64,000 bases of DNA from Cristatella mucedo (GCA_009760855.2 WPIO01000001.1:16043001-16107000), one strand, 5' to 3'. Counted from the first letter of the stretch, positions 20,525-32,108 are shown. Made by a program: numbers and translations. The notes: a model not told the origin generated them from the sequence alone.

Positions 20525-23055
20525 TAAACTTGAAGCTATTGACTTTAAGGGGCTCATTGTGCTTGCTGCTGTGAATTACTCTTACTTAGTGGTCACCAAG
20601 CCTGCTATAATCCCGGCAGCCAATCTTAGCTTTTGCATTTGGAACCCTTGCTCAATGTGCAATAAACCCCTAATAATATGTGACATGATACTTGGCGACT
20701 ATCTTGACCGGTTTGCTTCGACCGAGACCTTGCTGAAATGAACTAACTGCCCGACAGTAACCGACGCTACCCCGACAGGCTCCTCTTTCTTTCATACTCC
20801 TAGATCAATGAAAACGGGCGAAGGAGTCGCCATTGTTGCTCGTTCTTACCCCAATTTCAAACCATTCGCAGTCCATTTGAAGCAATCTTTCGAATCTCTT
20901 TTTTTTAATCTCTCCGATAACAAGTGGCCAATGGTTGCAGTGATTTATTGCCCTCTTGGTACCAGTTTACAGGTATTCCTTTATTTGAGGTTTTTCTAAT
21001 CTCATTGATTCAGTGTACATGAAATACTCTTTTCTTTGTTCTGGGTGATTTACCGTTCATTTTGACGACTGTACTGACGCCTTAAGTGCCGAATTTCGTT
21101 CACTGTCAATCTCGTTTTCTCGTGTGGCTCATGTGCATGATCCCACTCACAAAAAGGACCACACACACTAGATATTTTTCCAGAACTGTATGGTATCGTT
21201 CCCTATTACAACCAAATTCTGCACGTCTGACACATGCAGATCTCATCTAGTTGCAGTGCTTGCCTTCCGAATCCAGAATTATATGTACATTGCAAAACCT
21301 AAAGACTCTTGACATGGATGCTGTCCCCTCGAGAGTATCTGCTTTGCCCCTGCAGCTCAATCTTTCTTCCGTCGTCAGTAGAGTGTGCTACAACACGACA
21401 CTAGCCGACATTATTGTCGAGTTTTCAGCTTTAAGTAAGCACGCTGCGCACCCTCGCCCAGATGGCCTATGGTTACCGCAGACATTTAACTAGCTAGTTC
21501 TACTAAGTGCAAGCTTGAGAAAGTATACAGAAGATAAGGGCTGACTTCATTGGCAGGCGTACACAACTACCGTAGATCATATCCTACCAAAGGCCCAGTC
21601 AGCTTCTTTAAAAATATTGTTGAACCACAGATGTTCAATATAAAAATGCAGATATCTACCATCAAACATCTCCTCAGCCGCTTTCTGGTGAGCTCTTTAC
21701 CTAGTGATCCTTGTGGTGATCTAATTGAGCGCTTCTCTGGCTTCTTTGTCAGGAAGATGGATAAGAGAGTTCATCGCTAAGGTAGCGACATTGTCTCAGG
21801 ACTCCTGTCCCTCAATAACAGCATCACATGACTTCTTTTCCTCAATTCCATGCAAAGCACCAATGTCTACATTCAAGGAGGCCACGAGTTACATCATCCT
21901 ACAATTCATCTCTCATTCAAAGAAGACTACTAGTTCTCTAGACTCGACTCCCACTGTCCTACTTCTAAGATGTGTAGATCCACTACTGCCATGCAACATA
22001 ATAAATATGTCCTTAGCCTCAAGTCACGTCCCTGCACCTTTTAAAAAGGCTGTTGTTGGACCACTAATTAAGAAAGCAAAATTAAACGAAGAGAACCATA
22101 CTGCCTTTCCTATTCAAGACACTTGAAAAAGTAGTGTGGCAGAACAAGTGTATAACGACATTCTTTGGAATGCAGACATGGGTAGAGTATCTCCGCTTTT
22201 TTTGCTTGATCTTTCGGCAGCGTTCGAGATTATTGATCACCAAGTCCTTCTCGAGCTCCTCTCATCTCGCTTGGGCGTCACAGGCACTGCAATGGTTTAT
22301 ATCCTGTCTCAGCAAGAGACTCCAGGGTATTGATGTGAATGGACAAAGGTCATCCAAGGAGCCACTGAAGTGTACGGTACCTCAGGGTTCTGTGAATTCT
22401 TTTCACGATTTATACTCTCCCTCTTGGCGATGTGATTGCTAGGCACAAGGCTTTCACTTCTATGCAGATGACATACAGCTGTACCTATGCTTTAATCTCT
22501 CATAGCCTTCCAATATGCCAAATTGTCTCAACTCCCTTGCTGCATATATTGCTGACATCAGTGCATGGATGACAGCAAATCTTCTCAAATTGAATGGAGA
22601 TAAAACCAACTTACTAGTTATAGGTAAACTAAGTGTGTCTCAGAAGTGGAAAGCTTATCGCTTAAAATCAGCTCTGTCAGCGTATTTCCTGTTGCATCTG
22701 CACGAAATTTAGTTTTCCTGTTCCAAGGTGACCTATCACCAAAAGCCGGACCGCACTCCAGACTGACATTTAAAAAGAAGCTAAAACTCCCATGTTTCTC
22801 ACAGCATTTACTGGGTTCTTGTGATCTGCCCTTTGTGTGCTTATCCATTCTGACACTATGCATATTACCACTAACTATATTTACGTAGTGTTGACAATGT
22901 ACATGCTATGTCCAAGCATATGATGCTCGTTGACCTTGTGCATGTTACCACTAACCGTTTGACAGTGGTTCCTTTACAGCATATGCAAAGTGCTTTGAAA
23001 GTGATTAAGTTCTCTGAGGGTGCTAAACAAATGTATTATTACTATTTTTATTGTA
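20525..23055 (+). mobile_element. LINE B, copy retaining APE endonuclease and RT
   Basis: Broken frames in order: endonuclease N-terminus (NPCSMCNKPLIICDMILGDY; TGEGVAIVAR; MVAVIYCPLG), a decayed GDFN-like region (FVLGDLPFI-type), then FKKAVVGPLIKKAKLNEENH, LLDLSAAFEIIDHQVLLELL, VPQGSV and HFYADDIQLYLCF. Sequence then jumps from FQGDLSPK to LTFKKKLKLP, an internal deletion of most of the RT C-terminal region. It ends in the stem-loop at about 23000-23030 and (ATT)n-like tail. At least six frame breaks; inactive. Confidence 0.85.
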
Positions 23056-23059
23056 CAGT

Positions 23060-24425
23060 TATTCTTTACTATAGTCTCAACCAGCTCGACATAGTTTTCT
23101 GCATTGTGAAAAAGCCCAAGAAGCCACGCACCACTGCCGTGAGGCATTTCCTTGCCAGTCTTTGCTTACTAGTGAACGTCTTTGAGGATTTATTGCACTC
23201 AACGGTCTTCTTTGCCTTTGGACCCACAAAGACACTTGCTTTGACCTTTGTCTTAGACAACTTTAGGGAAGAATTTTTATTTTTGAAGATTTGGTTAGCC
23301 CTGAGGTGCTTGCCTCTTAACGATCAAGGTCGTGGGCTTAAGCCCTGCAGCATGTGTAAAGCATCTGGATAGAGATTTTTCTCTGAGGGCGCTAAACAAA
23401 TGAATTATATTTGAAGGTCGTCGAATGCTGTATACTCCTTATCTAAGGCTTTTGACAAATTGTTGATTAGCAGTGGTGGCATCAGGACCTTCCAGGGGCT
23501 CCCACTTATTCTTGCTCCCCACAGAGAGCTGGCTACGCTGTGGCCAGTCCCGTCTTTCGTCATGTGCCTGGCAGTCCCTGCTGCCCCAAATGCTAGGGTA
23601 GCAGGTAAACTAAGGAAACAATCCATGGAGACCCGTCAAGAATACTACCATTTTGACGTCGATGATGACCTTCTAGACCTTCCAATTCATCATACCAGAA
23701 GGCATCCAGCTAGGTCATGATGCTGTTGTCATCATCATGCACTACCATACTGTGCACCGAGTGGGCTCGAGGGAGAGACAGGCACTCGTTCCAGTTATGA
23801 TGTACGGCTTTGAGGCTCGTGGATGAGCTCTCAATGAACAGGGACCACTCATTCTGAGTACAGGCGATTCCTTCGAGCTGACTGGTCACAATGTGGCAGA
23901 AGCAGAGACCACCCTGGTGGATTAGGAAGCTGGAGAAAGCTTGCTCATGCTTCCTCCGATATGTATCTTGCACATATATTTATATATGTAATTTTTTGTC
24001 TAGCAAGTTCCACTGCTTCAGCCTAGACACCAAAAGCTCTGCATTGGACTTGGTGAGGCCGAGAGCTGATAAAGTCTTCGAGGTCTTATTGGTTAGGGTG
24101 GTATGAGTTTCTGTTCCCGCTCCACCTCTCAAATTTTCATTTGGATCTGTTTCGTCTTCCTTTTTTTTAATCTCACATATCTATTTCGTCTTCCTTTTTT
24201 TTAATCTCACATACTTCTCTTTTACGTAGTCTTCCATGGAATGGGTACTGGAAGCTCACGGCAGTGTGGCACGGGGTCGATTGATGAAGTACGGTCTTGA
24301 TACGTGATAGTAAGTGTATTTTTGCCAGTTTCATGCTGGGAAAGGTCTGCCACGAAGCTTGGCTGAAGAAATAGCAAGTGCTTCTGCCGGATGCATACAG
24401 CCACTTGATGCCATCTCAAGAAAAT
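23060..24425 (-). mobile_element. Repeat C copy 1 (unclassified protein-coding repeat)
   Basis: Minus-strand fragments, in order: HQVAVCIRQKHLLFLQPSF; FCHIVTSQLEGIACTQNEWS; LFIESSSTSLKAVHHNWNEC; PWKVLMPPLLINNLSKALDK; SKTKVKASVFVGPKAKKTVE; CLTAVVRGFLG. I recognise this order (NEW-x-LFI ... KVLMPPL ... KALDKE ... VFVGPxxKK ... VVRGFLG) from uncharacterised predicted proteins that recur in many invertebrate genomes and look repeat-borne. Function unknown. It is frameshifted and split by a SINE A at 23288-23410. Confidence 0.7.
23288..23410 (+). mobile_element. SINE A nested in repeat C
   Basis: CCCTGAGGTGCTTGCCTCTT head, B box GTGGGCTTAAGCCC, CAGCATGTGTAAAGCATCTG, and stem-loop ending GAGGGCGCTAAACAAATGAA. 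It separates the KALDKE and VKASVFVGP parts of repeat C. Confidence 0.78.
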
Positions 24426-25584
24426 GCAGTTATGTATGTATGTAATTATTCAGCTGGAACTAAGCAGAACTGGTGGTCTTAAAGGCTCCCGTATTTATGC
24501 TACTATCCATGCTACTAAAAAGTATTATAACACAGGTATTAGTTATTGTGATGTATTAATGCATAGAGCAATGCCATGCCTCAACGATTTCATCTAGTGA
24601 TTATTGTTAACAACATTATGCAGTGTAATTAGGTATTATTTAAGCTCCTCTTATTTAAACTGTAGCACAATTTATTAGTATTAACACTTTGCTCATTGAG
24701 AATGATGGGTGGGTACAATCTTGAAAAGGTTATTCCATCAAATATGCCTGCACACTCACCAATGCTTCCTCATACTGCCGGCAGACCTATGTAGACCTAT
24801 TGAAGCAAGCTTTTTTAAGGTCATAACTCGAGTAACCTTAATCAAAGGGTGAACAGACAAATATTTGGGCAGGGCTAATGTGCACTGACTTGATAGGGGT
24901 TGGCGACCGTCTTACAGGTGCAATAAGTGTTAATTGTATTTGATGTGGCAGTGCAGTACTCATAGTGGTAAAAACCTATAATTATGTGGAAAGAGAATTT
25001 GCATAATGTATTTAGAGCACACACAAGAACAGTGTGGCTGCAGCCATTCTTTTTGACTGTTATGCATTGGTTTTGCTAGTTATGCATTGTTTTGCTAGTT
25101 CGAGAATGATTTACGACGTTAACATTACATTACAGTGTGCGAAATCTGTTCTAATCAAGTGTCATCCATTCATGCTTATATTACCATTAAATACCCAGAA
25201 CCGATCCCGATTATTATCGCACACGGACTCACCAGATCCTCTCTTAGTTGCTATTAATTCTTCTCGCCTTCAAGAAGCTTTCTCACTCATAAAATTGCTG
25301 ATTGTGTAGCATATTTTATGTCCTTTTTACAACAGTTACATTTTAAAAGGAGGTCGGCTGTCACAAATGCAGTAGTATTACTGCTGTGATTGAGATCGAG
25401 ACTGTCCAGCTGACCTTTTTTTGTGTCTCTGTGCAAAGTCTTTTTTGTATGTGAGCATATTATTAGAGGTGCTGGAGCATCTTGTTCTGACTAACCAATA
25501 CCACGTTAATATTTTCTATTATCGTGTGTTACTTTGATACAGTCTCAGTGAACCGCCTGCATGTGCTCTCTTTTTGATGTTCAG
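24426..25584. other. Intron 6, right part, unassigned
   Basis: AT-rich sequence with no recognised gene or repeat. Ends at the exon 7 acceptor. Confidence 0.45.
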
Positions 25585-25725
25585 GAGGGAAACAGAATAG
25601 GTGTACAAAGAAAGCCTAATGGTAACCTGCACTTCTACATCAACGGAAGGGACCAGGGTATTGCTGCCGATGAAGCACCTGAACTTATTTGGGGCGTCGT
25701 AGACCTCTATGGCATGGCTATCAAG
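25585..25725 (+). CDS. NEURL4: NEURL4 exon 7: end of NHR2
   Basis: Acceptor GATGTTCAG. Encodes EGNRIGVQRKPNGNLHFY, then INGRDQGIAA and IWGVVDLYGMAIK. The exon is phase 0 on both sides. The donor is AAG|GTTCGT, with a T instead of A/G at +3, weaker than the others, but exon 8 resumes in frame with VTILH as expected for the last NHR strand. Confidence 0.92.
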
Positions 25726-26049
25726 GTTCGTAATCAATAAACGTACCTAGCAAATTGCCATCTGCAGTGGTAGGCATCTATTGACAGAGCTTTAGCTCAT
25801 CCAATGCAAATGAAGATCTTATTGCCTAGTCCCCGACTTCCTTAACGTATGAATTTATGCCGACAACCTTCCTCAGCAAACCGATTAAGGCGGAATGGCT
25901 ACTTAGTTACTGTAATATGAGGTTTTCAATCCTTCAGCACTGTTGAGCATTGCATTTTGCTGTTGTTGCCGTCGACTGCTATTTGGTGGCTGTTGGCTTT
26001 CTGAGGCAGTTGGTTTTGGGTGGTTAGTTATTTGCTAGTTTTTTTTTAG

Positions 26050-26317
26050 GTTACGATCCTGCATCTTCATGGGGATCCAGTCTCTCAGGTCACCGATCAG
26101 CTAGGTGCGAATCTCAATGATGACTCCGAGAGCCTACACAGCGGAATCAACAGCCAGCGCCTAGCCATCAATGAATCAAACTCAGGTCACAGGCTTGACA
26201 GTCAGGCCCTTGATGCCGACATCCTAGTACCATCCAGTGGAATGGTGCTGCCTGAGCAGCGACCTGCTCAGTCCCCCATATCAGGGGTGTACAGGGGTCA
26301 CGTCTCAGCAGCCGACA
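26050..26317 (+). CDS. NEURL4: NEURL4 exon 8: long NHR2-NHR3 linker
   Basis: Acceptor with eight pyrimidines before AG. Encodes VTILHLHGD, then about 75 residues of low-conservation linker rich in Ser, Asp, Gln and Pro (for example LDSQALDADILVPSSG). No domain is visible; it looks like a flexible spacer between NHRs. Phase 0 in, phase 1 out; donor GACA|GTACGT. Confidence 0.85.
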
Positions 26318-26935
26318 GTACGTGATTTTTGATTAGCTCGTTAATGGTTATGCTTGGTAGATGAGCCAGCTCTGATTGTCGTTGCAGCTGCGTATAGTTA
26401 CTCAACACTATCCCAAAAGTAGAGTGCATACATTCGTTCCAAATATTACCGTAGTGCATAGGTATAACTTTTCCTACTGTTCTGTACAGAAACCATGAAT
26501 TATGGGTTGGAGCGATCTCACTCCAAATCGAAAAGTTAAATTGCTACTAGACGAGCCTTAAGCTAAATGGCCTGCTGTACTCAATTATGAAATTATCTAG
26601 GGAAAACGTGCACGAGTTTATCGTGTGTTTACTTTATTCGATACATCGTTTTGAACACTTAGTTTGAATGATTTAGGGCTGATGAATAGAAAACGTGAAC
26701 CTGTGGGCAATAGTGATTGTAAATTAGTAGTGATAGTACTCTACCGTAGGTGAGAAAAACATGTTATGTTCTGGTGTGTGCCTGTCATAAGAATATTTCA
26801 ACTGAAATGCTTCCTTTACAGCATGAGTAAATTAATAGAAACAGATTTAGTTATTATAACTAAGTAACCAAACAAATGTCTTATCATTAGTATTATTTGT
26901 AAAAGTATAATCAATAACGATTTTTCTCGGCATGC
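26318..26935. other. Intron 8, left part, unassigned
   Basis: No gene or repeat recognised. Confidence 0.45.
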
Positions 26936-26939
26936 ATGT

Positions 26940-27345
26940 GGTATGTCCTGTGTGGACAGTAAATTAGCTGTTCCATTCCTCCGCTTAAAGACCGTTGGCG
27001 ACAGAAGCTTTGGCTCTGCAGGTCCTAGACTGTGGAAGTCGCTTTCACAATTCTTACGCAACAACTACTCTCCTGCAACATCTACTCTCCAACTGCCGAC
27101 TATGGCACATCTTTTTCAGCGGTCCTGAACTGCTACTTCCATGCTACTCACTACCTCAACTGCTCTCCTGACTCTGCTATGCTTCCTACTTTCTCTTGTT
27201 GTGTGAGACGAAGTCTGTTGGCTACCGAATGCGTACCGAAAGCCGCTTAGGCTGTGAGTGCGCTATACAAAACTCTCCTGCATAACACCCACATAGTCTT
27301 TATGACTTTGTGGAGTTACAGTGGGAGATACATTACATTACATCT
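26940..27345 (+). mobile_element. LINE A, 3' end fragment
   Basis: Begins CVDSKLAVPFLRLKTVGDRS, then FGSAGPRLWKSL and the 3' UTR, ending GAGATACATTACATTACAT. It has a short internal duplication (CAACTACTCTCCTGCAACAT...CTACTCTCCAACTGCC) near 27060-27095. Confidence 0.82.
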
Positions 27346-27399
27346 ATGCAGTATGTTGATGCACTTGCTCACCAGTTTTATGCAAAATGCCCCCTTGAT

Positions 27400-28025
27400 A
27401 TTTAGCAATGTGCTATAACAGTTGCCGGTCGTGAGCATCGCAGTTGCCACATCACACCGCCGCATTTGCCACATCACACTACTTCTCGCAGACCTGCACT
27501 GGCTCCCAGTCAAGTAGTGCATTGACTTCAAGGTTCTGTCTCTCACTTTTAGGTTTCCTTCATTAGTTGGCTCCAGCCTACCTATCAGATCTACTCTCCC
27601 ACCAGGCTAAGCATCGTACCTCTCACTTTTCTTAATAAAATCGTTTAGCTACACAACTGCGAAATTCAAATCCTTTGGAGATCGTGCCTTTAGTTCGTAT
27701 GCTACCAAAGCCTGGAGGCCGACTTACGCCATAACATCCCCTGAATTGATGGACGTTTAAAAAAAAGCTAAAAGCAATCTATTTATTACAGCATTTATTG
27801 GGCCATGTGATTCGTTCTTTGTGTTTGCTTATGCGTGCTGACACTGTGCAAGTAAGCCACTAACCATATTTGCATCTCGACCCTATGCATGTCACATCTA
27901 ACCGTGTTATGCTTATTGACATTGAGCATGCTACCATTAATCATTGGATCATGCTTCCTTTGCAGAAAATTTAAAGTATCTAGAAAGAGATTAAGTTCTC
28001 TGAGGGCACCACACATTAAACATTA
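27400..28025 (+). mobile_element. LINE B, 3' end fragment
   Basis: Begins at CRSCHIT-like sequence with a small local duplication (GCCACATCACAC twice), continues through the C-terminal codons (frameshifted) to the 3' UTR and the stem-loop AGAGATTAAGTTCTCTGAGG at about 27988. There is no (ATT)n. Bases 28026-28428 hold nothing recognised. Confidence 0.78.
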
Positions 28026-28428
28026 TCTGTAAGAAGCTCTGACCTTTATTGCTCATGCAGACAGTTTTGCACCTGTGAGTATATATTGTTTTCACAGCTA
28101 TTTTGTCACTTGGCATTAGCATTCGATAGCCAGGTCAGCTACCATAAATCCACCACATCTAGCCCACTAAGTCACTAAGCATAGAATGCCTATCGACAGC
28201 TCACGAGTCCCAGCTGCTTGTTATCAGTCCTTAGTGATCCTCTTCTCAATTAATGCACGTTGTGGGAGCAGCATTCTCAATAATGATAAGCAAGGTATTG
28301 TGATCAGAAAGTATTAAAAAAATTCAGGTATCTAGTGATTTTTTAGTCTTTGTTGTAGCATGATGGTGATGCATCAGTAGATCTGATTGTCGTGGGTGCA
28401 CTTACTTTGTTTTGTTCTTTCATCTAAG

Positions 28429-28591
28429 GTGAAGAAGATGCAGCCAACTCATCCCGAGAACTATCAGTGGCTGCATTAATAACAACTCAGTCAGGTCTTG
28501 CCGCCCCACAACACGACAGGCTCAGGTTTCATACTCGCTGTGGCCGACATGTCGCTCTTGGCACACATTCGAGGACGGCCTCGAGACTCAA
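28429..28591 (+). CDS. NEURL4: NEURL4 exon 9: linker and start of NHR3
   Basis: Acceptor CATCTAAG. Linker SEEDAANSSRELSV and onward, then LRFHTRCGRHVALGTHSR, opening NHR3. The exon ends in phase 2 at CTCAA|GTATGG. Reading through this donor gives a stop-prone frame, while splicing to 28677 restores the exact NHR spacing. Confidence 0.88.
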
Positions 28592-28676
28592 GTATGGCCT
28601 AGTTTATCATGATTTCTTTTATTCTTTGCAAGCCAGTGGATTTTTGTTGCTTTTCATGCATGTGTATACTTTGAAG

Positions 28677-28956
28677 CCCTTTGGAAGACTTCAATGATGC
28701 AATACTGCTGACTCATCGATGTCTTCTGGTCGGTGAAGTCCTTGAGGTGCGAATCGATGGTATTGTGGACAAATGGTCCGGGTCTCTTGAAATTGGTGTA
28801 ACACTTCACTCGCCGGCATGGTTAGAGTTTCCCTCCACTGCGATTCATTTGCACACCGGTACCTGGATTATGAGCACTGACGGTGTAGTGCACAATGGTG
28901 TCATCGTAGCTTCTGACTATGGCAACAACTGTGGGATTCGACTGCAGCATCTCAAG
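28677..28956 (+). CDS. NEURL4: NEURL4 exon 10: NHR3 core
   Basis: Acceptor TTTGAAG. Joined to exon 9 it gives RLNPLEDFNDAIL, the same length as the vertebrate NHR3 segment. [18 protein letters not shown] follows, then HTGTWIMSTDGVVHNG and SDYGNNCGIRLQHLK. The intron before it is only 85 nt. Phase 2 in, phase 0 out; donor AAG|GTAAAA. Confidence 0.92.
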
Positions 28957-29031
28957 GTAAAATACTTTCCTCCTGTCCGGTCAAAAAGGGTGAATTAATA
29001 TGACTCGTATATACTGTTTCTTTGGCTCCTA

Positions 29032-29337
29032 GGTCAGAGCCCAGGGGTAAGGTGCTTCCACCTCACAACCCAAGTGGTATGCTCGAATCCTCCACCAGGC
29101 AATACTTTACTGCTCATTGCAAGCACTGGTGATAGCCACTAAGGCTCCCGTGTTGCAATATTAGTAATAGCTGTTGAATCAGCCTAGGGCTAAGGTGATT
29201 TCACCTAACGAGCCAGGTTGAGGGTTTAAGTCGTGCAACGAGCAATTCTTTCTCTATTGCTCACTGCAAGCAGGAGTGGTGGCTGCTATGGATCTTCTGC
29301 TGCTATGTGAATGAGGCTGTTAAATCAGCTGACCTTT
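29032..29337 (+). mobile_element. Two SINE B copies in direct tandem, intron 10
   Basis: Copy 1 (29032-29184) starts CAGAGCCCAGGGGTAAGGTG and ends GCTGTTGAATCAGCC. Copy 2 (29185-29337) starts at TAGGGCTAAGGTGATTTCAC and ends GAGGCTGTTAAATCAGCTG. They differ at many bases, so they are two insertions or an old duplication. Confidence 0.78.
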
Positions 29338-29524
29338 GTCTAGCTCTTTTTTATGTTGTTTAATGCTGAATCTGCCGGTGTAGGTATGTCCACTACGATA
29401 GCATCTGAACCTAGTTTTTTATTTAATTTCAAAATTCAGCATAGTCCGCTGAATTTTTTATGACCTCAGTCTTACAATAATGTACAGCATTGTTTTGTGG
29501 TTAGCATGCGACACTTTATTTTCT

Positions 29525-29578
29525 AGTGAGCTGAAATTATGTAGTGAGCTGAAATCATGTAGTGAGCTGAAATCATAT
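29525..29578 (+). repeat. 18-bp tandem repeat, three units
   Basis: AGTGAGCTGAAATCATGT in three head-to-tail units; the first has T for C at position 13 and the last ends AT in place of GT. Confidence 0.92.
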
Positions 29579-29855
29579 AGCCGCATTGTTGCATACTGCC
29601 CTTTTTTTCTCACTAGACGTTCATATAAATATATTGATGCATTTTGCACTTTGATGGCTGCAAAACTTCTCAAATCTCGTGAGTGTGCACACAAACATTA
29701 AAGGCCTGAGCATACCTGTGAATGGGTAAAAACAAGGAGCACATGCATGTCCTTCAGCAGCTGCTATAGTATGTCCGTAAAGGTAGTATGTGTCACCTGT
29801 AATCTTCTGTAGAGCTGTTTTAGGTTCACTAAATATTGCACTTTTTGGTTGATAG

Positions 29856-30027
29856 GTGGGAGACAGAGTTGGCGTTGCAAGGAAAGCTGATGGCGACCTG
29901 CATTTTTATATCAATGGAATAGACCAGGGTTGTGCTGCTCGTGGAGTACCAGTGAATATTTATGGTGTGATCGATCTCTATGGGCAGGTGGTAGAGGCAA
30001 GCATAATCGACAGTACAACAGTTTATG
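29856..30027 (+). CDS. NEURL4: NEURL4 exon 11: end of NHR3
   Basis: Acceptor GTTGATAG. Encodes VGDRVGVARKADGDLHFY, INGIDQGCAARGVPVN and IYGVIDLYGQVVEASI, closing NHR3. Phase 0 in, phase 1 out; donor TATG|GTAAGC. Confidence 0.93.
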
Positions 30028-30741
30028 GTAAGCCCTATGCTATTGAAATTTTCCTGTCACATTAGGACCTTGCACTGGCCTCTACATCGATATGTTTATG
30101 CAGTTCATGTAACGAGCAGTTCCAAAGTAGTGTACCATGTTGTAGGCAGTGAACCTGCACTCTTCGAGTCAGTGAAGTGACACTTTTTTTTAGCAGCTAT
30201 CTTTGTCGTTATACCATGCTTTGATCTTTTCACATGTGAGTTCTGTTCCTCACCCCATAGTCAGCTAAAATTAGATTCCACCGATTTAGATGCTCATTTT
30301 CCTGATTTTTTGCCCACTTTCATACCACCACAAGCATAACCTACTGCCATCACATTGACTGAAGGCAAGCCAGTGCTGCCGGTTCATTGATTTCACTACT
30401 CAGGTGATTGCTTCACATATTTCTTAATAGGATTTTATTCGATGCTGCTTTTACTGTCTTGTCAGTCGTCACGTGGCAATGGTGTCCTGGTCGGCCATTT
30501 GGACTTAAAATACCGAGCTCTACCCATTCTGTTGCCTATCAAGGTTATATGTTAAATACATGAAATACAGGAGCTTTTGTTAAATGCTTCACTTGAAGGT
30601 GTTGAAGGTGTCAAAAACCTTGTATTTTTGACTTCGTGCAGCCGTTCTAGATATTTTGGTAGGTTTTCCAATGTATAACATGTGCGGGAATTTGGTATCA
30701 CTCATTGTTGAATTGTATTTAAGGTTGTTTGTCTGTGCCAG
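30028..30741. other. Intron 11, unassigned
   Basis: No recognised repeat or gene. Confidence 0.5.
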
Positions 30742-30948
30742 GTGGGGCTGGCAGAGATCTGCGGTTTTACCATCGTTGTGGAAGAAACTGCAGCTTGACC
30801 AATGACGGCAGGACAGCATCCCGAGTGGAGGCTAGAAATGAATTTAACGATGCAGTTGTTATGAGCAGTCGTCCATTGCTGGACGATGAGCTTTTTGAAG
30901 TGGTCATCGATAATATTGTTGGGCGCTGGTCTGGCTCTATCGAATGCG
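30742..30948 (+). CDS. NEURL4: NEURL4 exon 12: NHR4 first half
   Basis: Acceptor CTGTGCCAG. Encodes GGAGRDLRFYHRCGRNCS, RNEFNDAVVMSSRPLLDD, ELFEVVIDNIVGRWSGS and IECG. It therefore holds both the opening and the WSGS core of NHR4, which NHR1 and NHR2 split over two exons. Phase 1 in, phase 1 out; donor TGCG|GTATGT. Confidence 0.94.
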
Positions 30949-31338
30949 GTATGTCAGCCAAAAATGATATTGCATTTTCCTGACTGCCATGTGATGGAGC
31001 TTTGCTGTGCTTATATTTTATCCATGATAGAGGCATTATGTTTCTCTGGTGGTCAAAAGTCTGATTTGAAGGACATGTATGGGACCACACAAGGTGTATT
31101 GATTGGCTTGTATTCTGCCTCCGTGTGAGCAATATTTTGTCGAGTGAGCAATATTTTGTAACCTGGGAAGGATGACCATGATATTTCTTGTCGATGGTCG
31201 CTTTTTGTCCTGATGATACACTGCCTGCCTGTCCACCTTGTTATGTTGTCCAAGATCTGCTCTATATCCTCTTTGCTTTGTTGTCAAGGTCTTTTAGTTA
31301 TCCCACTACATAAGCTGAAGTAATAATTTTTCATTTCG

Positions 31339-31360
31339 AAGCCTTGAGCTGTACAAGCTC
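31339..31360 (+). repeat. 22-nt motif, copy 1
   Basis: AAGCCTTGAGCTGTACAAGC followed by TC. It is identical to 32543-32564 and contains a short GAGCT...AGCTC inverted repeat. Confidence 0.85.
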
Positions 31361-31415
31361 TCGTCATTAAAATTGAAAATCGCTCTGTATCCTAATAAAT
31401 GCACCTCATTTTCAG

Positions 31416-31494
31416 GGGTTACAGGCATACCGGCTGAAGACATGGTTTTCCCCGACACTGTAACTGACTTGACCGAGAGAACGTGGTTATGGAG
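31416..31494 (+). CDS. NEURL4: NEURL4 exon 13: NHR4 short segment
   Basis: Acceptor CATTTTCAG. Encodes GVTGIPAEDMVFPDTVTD, then LTERTWLW, equivalent to the vertebrate stretch ending in TWMLSG. Only 79 nt; phase 1 in, phase 2 out; donor TGGAG|GTAAGT is a perfect consensus. Confidence 0.92.
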
Positions 31495-31614
31495 GTAAGT
31501 GTTGTCTATTTGATATAGTGCTTTCCACCAGCTGCCTTACTAGTTAACTTCGATTTATAATTGTGTATTAGTACCTACCTTGTTTTTGTAATAGGAGTCA
31601 TGTTATTCTTGTAG

Positions 31615-31784
31615 TGGGTGTGCGATCATGCGCGATGGTGTTACTATCCGTAATGACTATGGATGTGACCTTGAAACGTTGTCCATTGGTTCTACAGTAG
31701 GCATTATGCGCACTGGAGATGGACAGCTGTTGTTCTATGTCAATGGCGTTGAGCAAGGCGTCGCATGTGAGGATGTTCCTGGAG
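31615..31784 (+). CDS. NEURL4: NEURL4 exon 14: NHR4 third segment
   Basis: Acceptor TCTTGTAG. Encodes SGCAIMRDGVTIRNDYGC, DLETLSIGSTVGIMRTGD and FYVNGVEQGVACEDVPGG. Phase 2 in, phase 1 out; donor GGAG|GTATGG. Confidence 0.93.
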
Positions 31785-31919
31785 GTATGGGTTGAGCCTG
31801 CAAGATGTATTCCTGATATTCAAAGTTACACTACAGTTTTTTCCAGAAGATAATTTGTGATCTGGGGTATGTATATTTAATAATAGTTACATTGAAGCAT
31901 GTATTTATTGTTATTTTAG

Positions 31920-32108
31920 GTGTCTATGCTGTCGTCGATTTATATGGGCAGTGTGCTCAGGTCACTATCAATGCCACAGGCAGGTATAGAGCCGAATCCG
32001 ATGGTGGCCATTCAGGTGCTAGTAGCCACCCATCTGGATTTCCAAGCCCTCCTCAAGCCACACCAGTGCCTACTGGTTTATCTGTCTCGACGGATTCTCC
32101 ATTTTCAG
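31920..32108 (+). CDS. NEURL4: NEURL4 exon 15: end of NHR4 and linker
   Basis: Acceptor TTATTTTAG. Encodes VYAVVDLYGQCAQVTINA, then about 40 residues of Ser/Pro/Gly-rich linker (for example HSGASSHPSGFPSPPQ). Phase 1 in, phase 1 out; donor TCAG|GTATGT. It is followed by the longest intron of the gene (7.7 kb). Confidence 0.92.
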
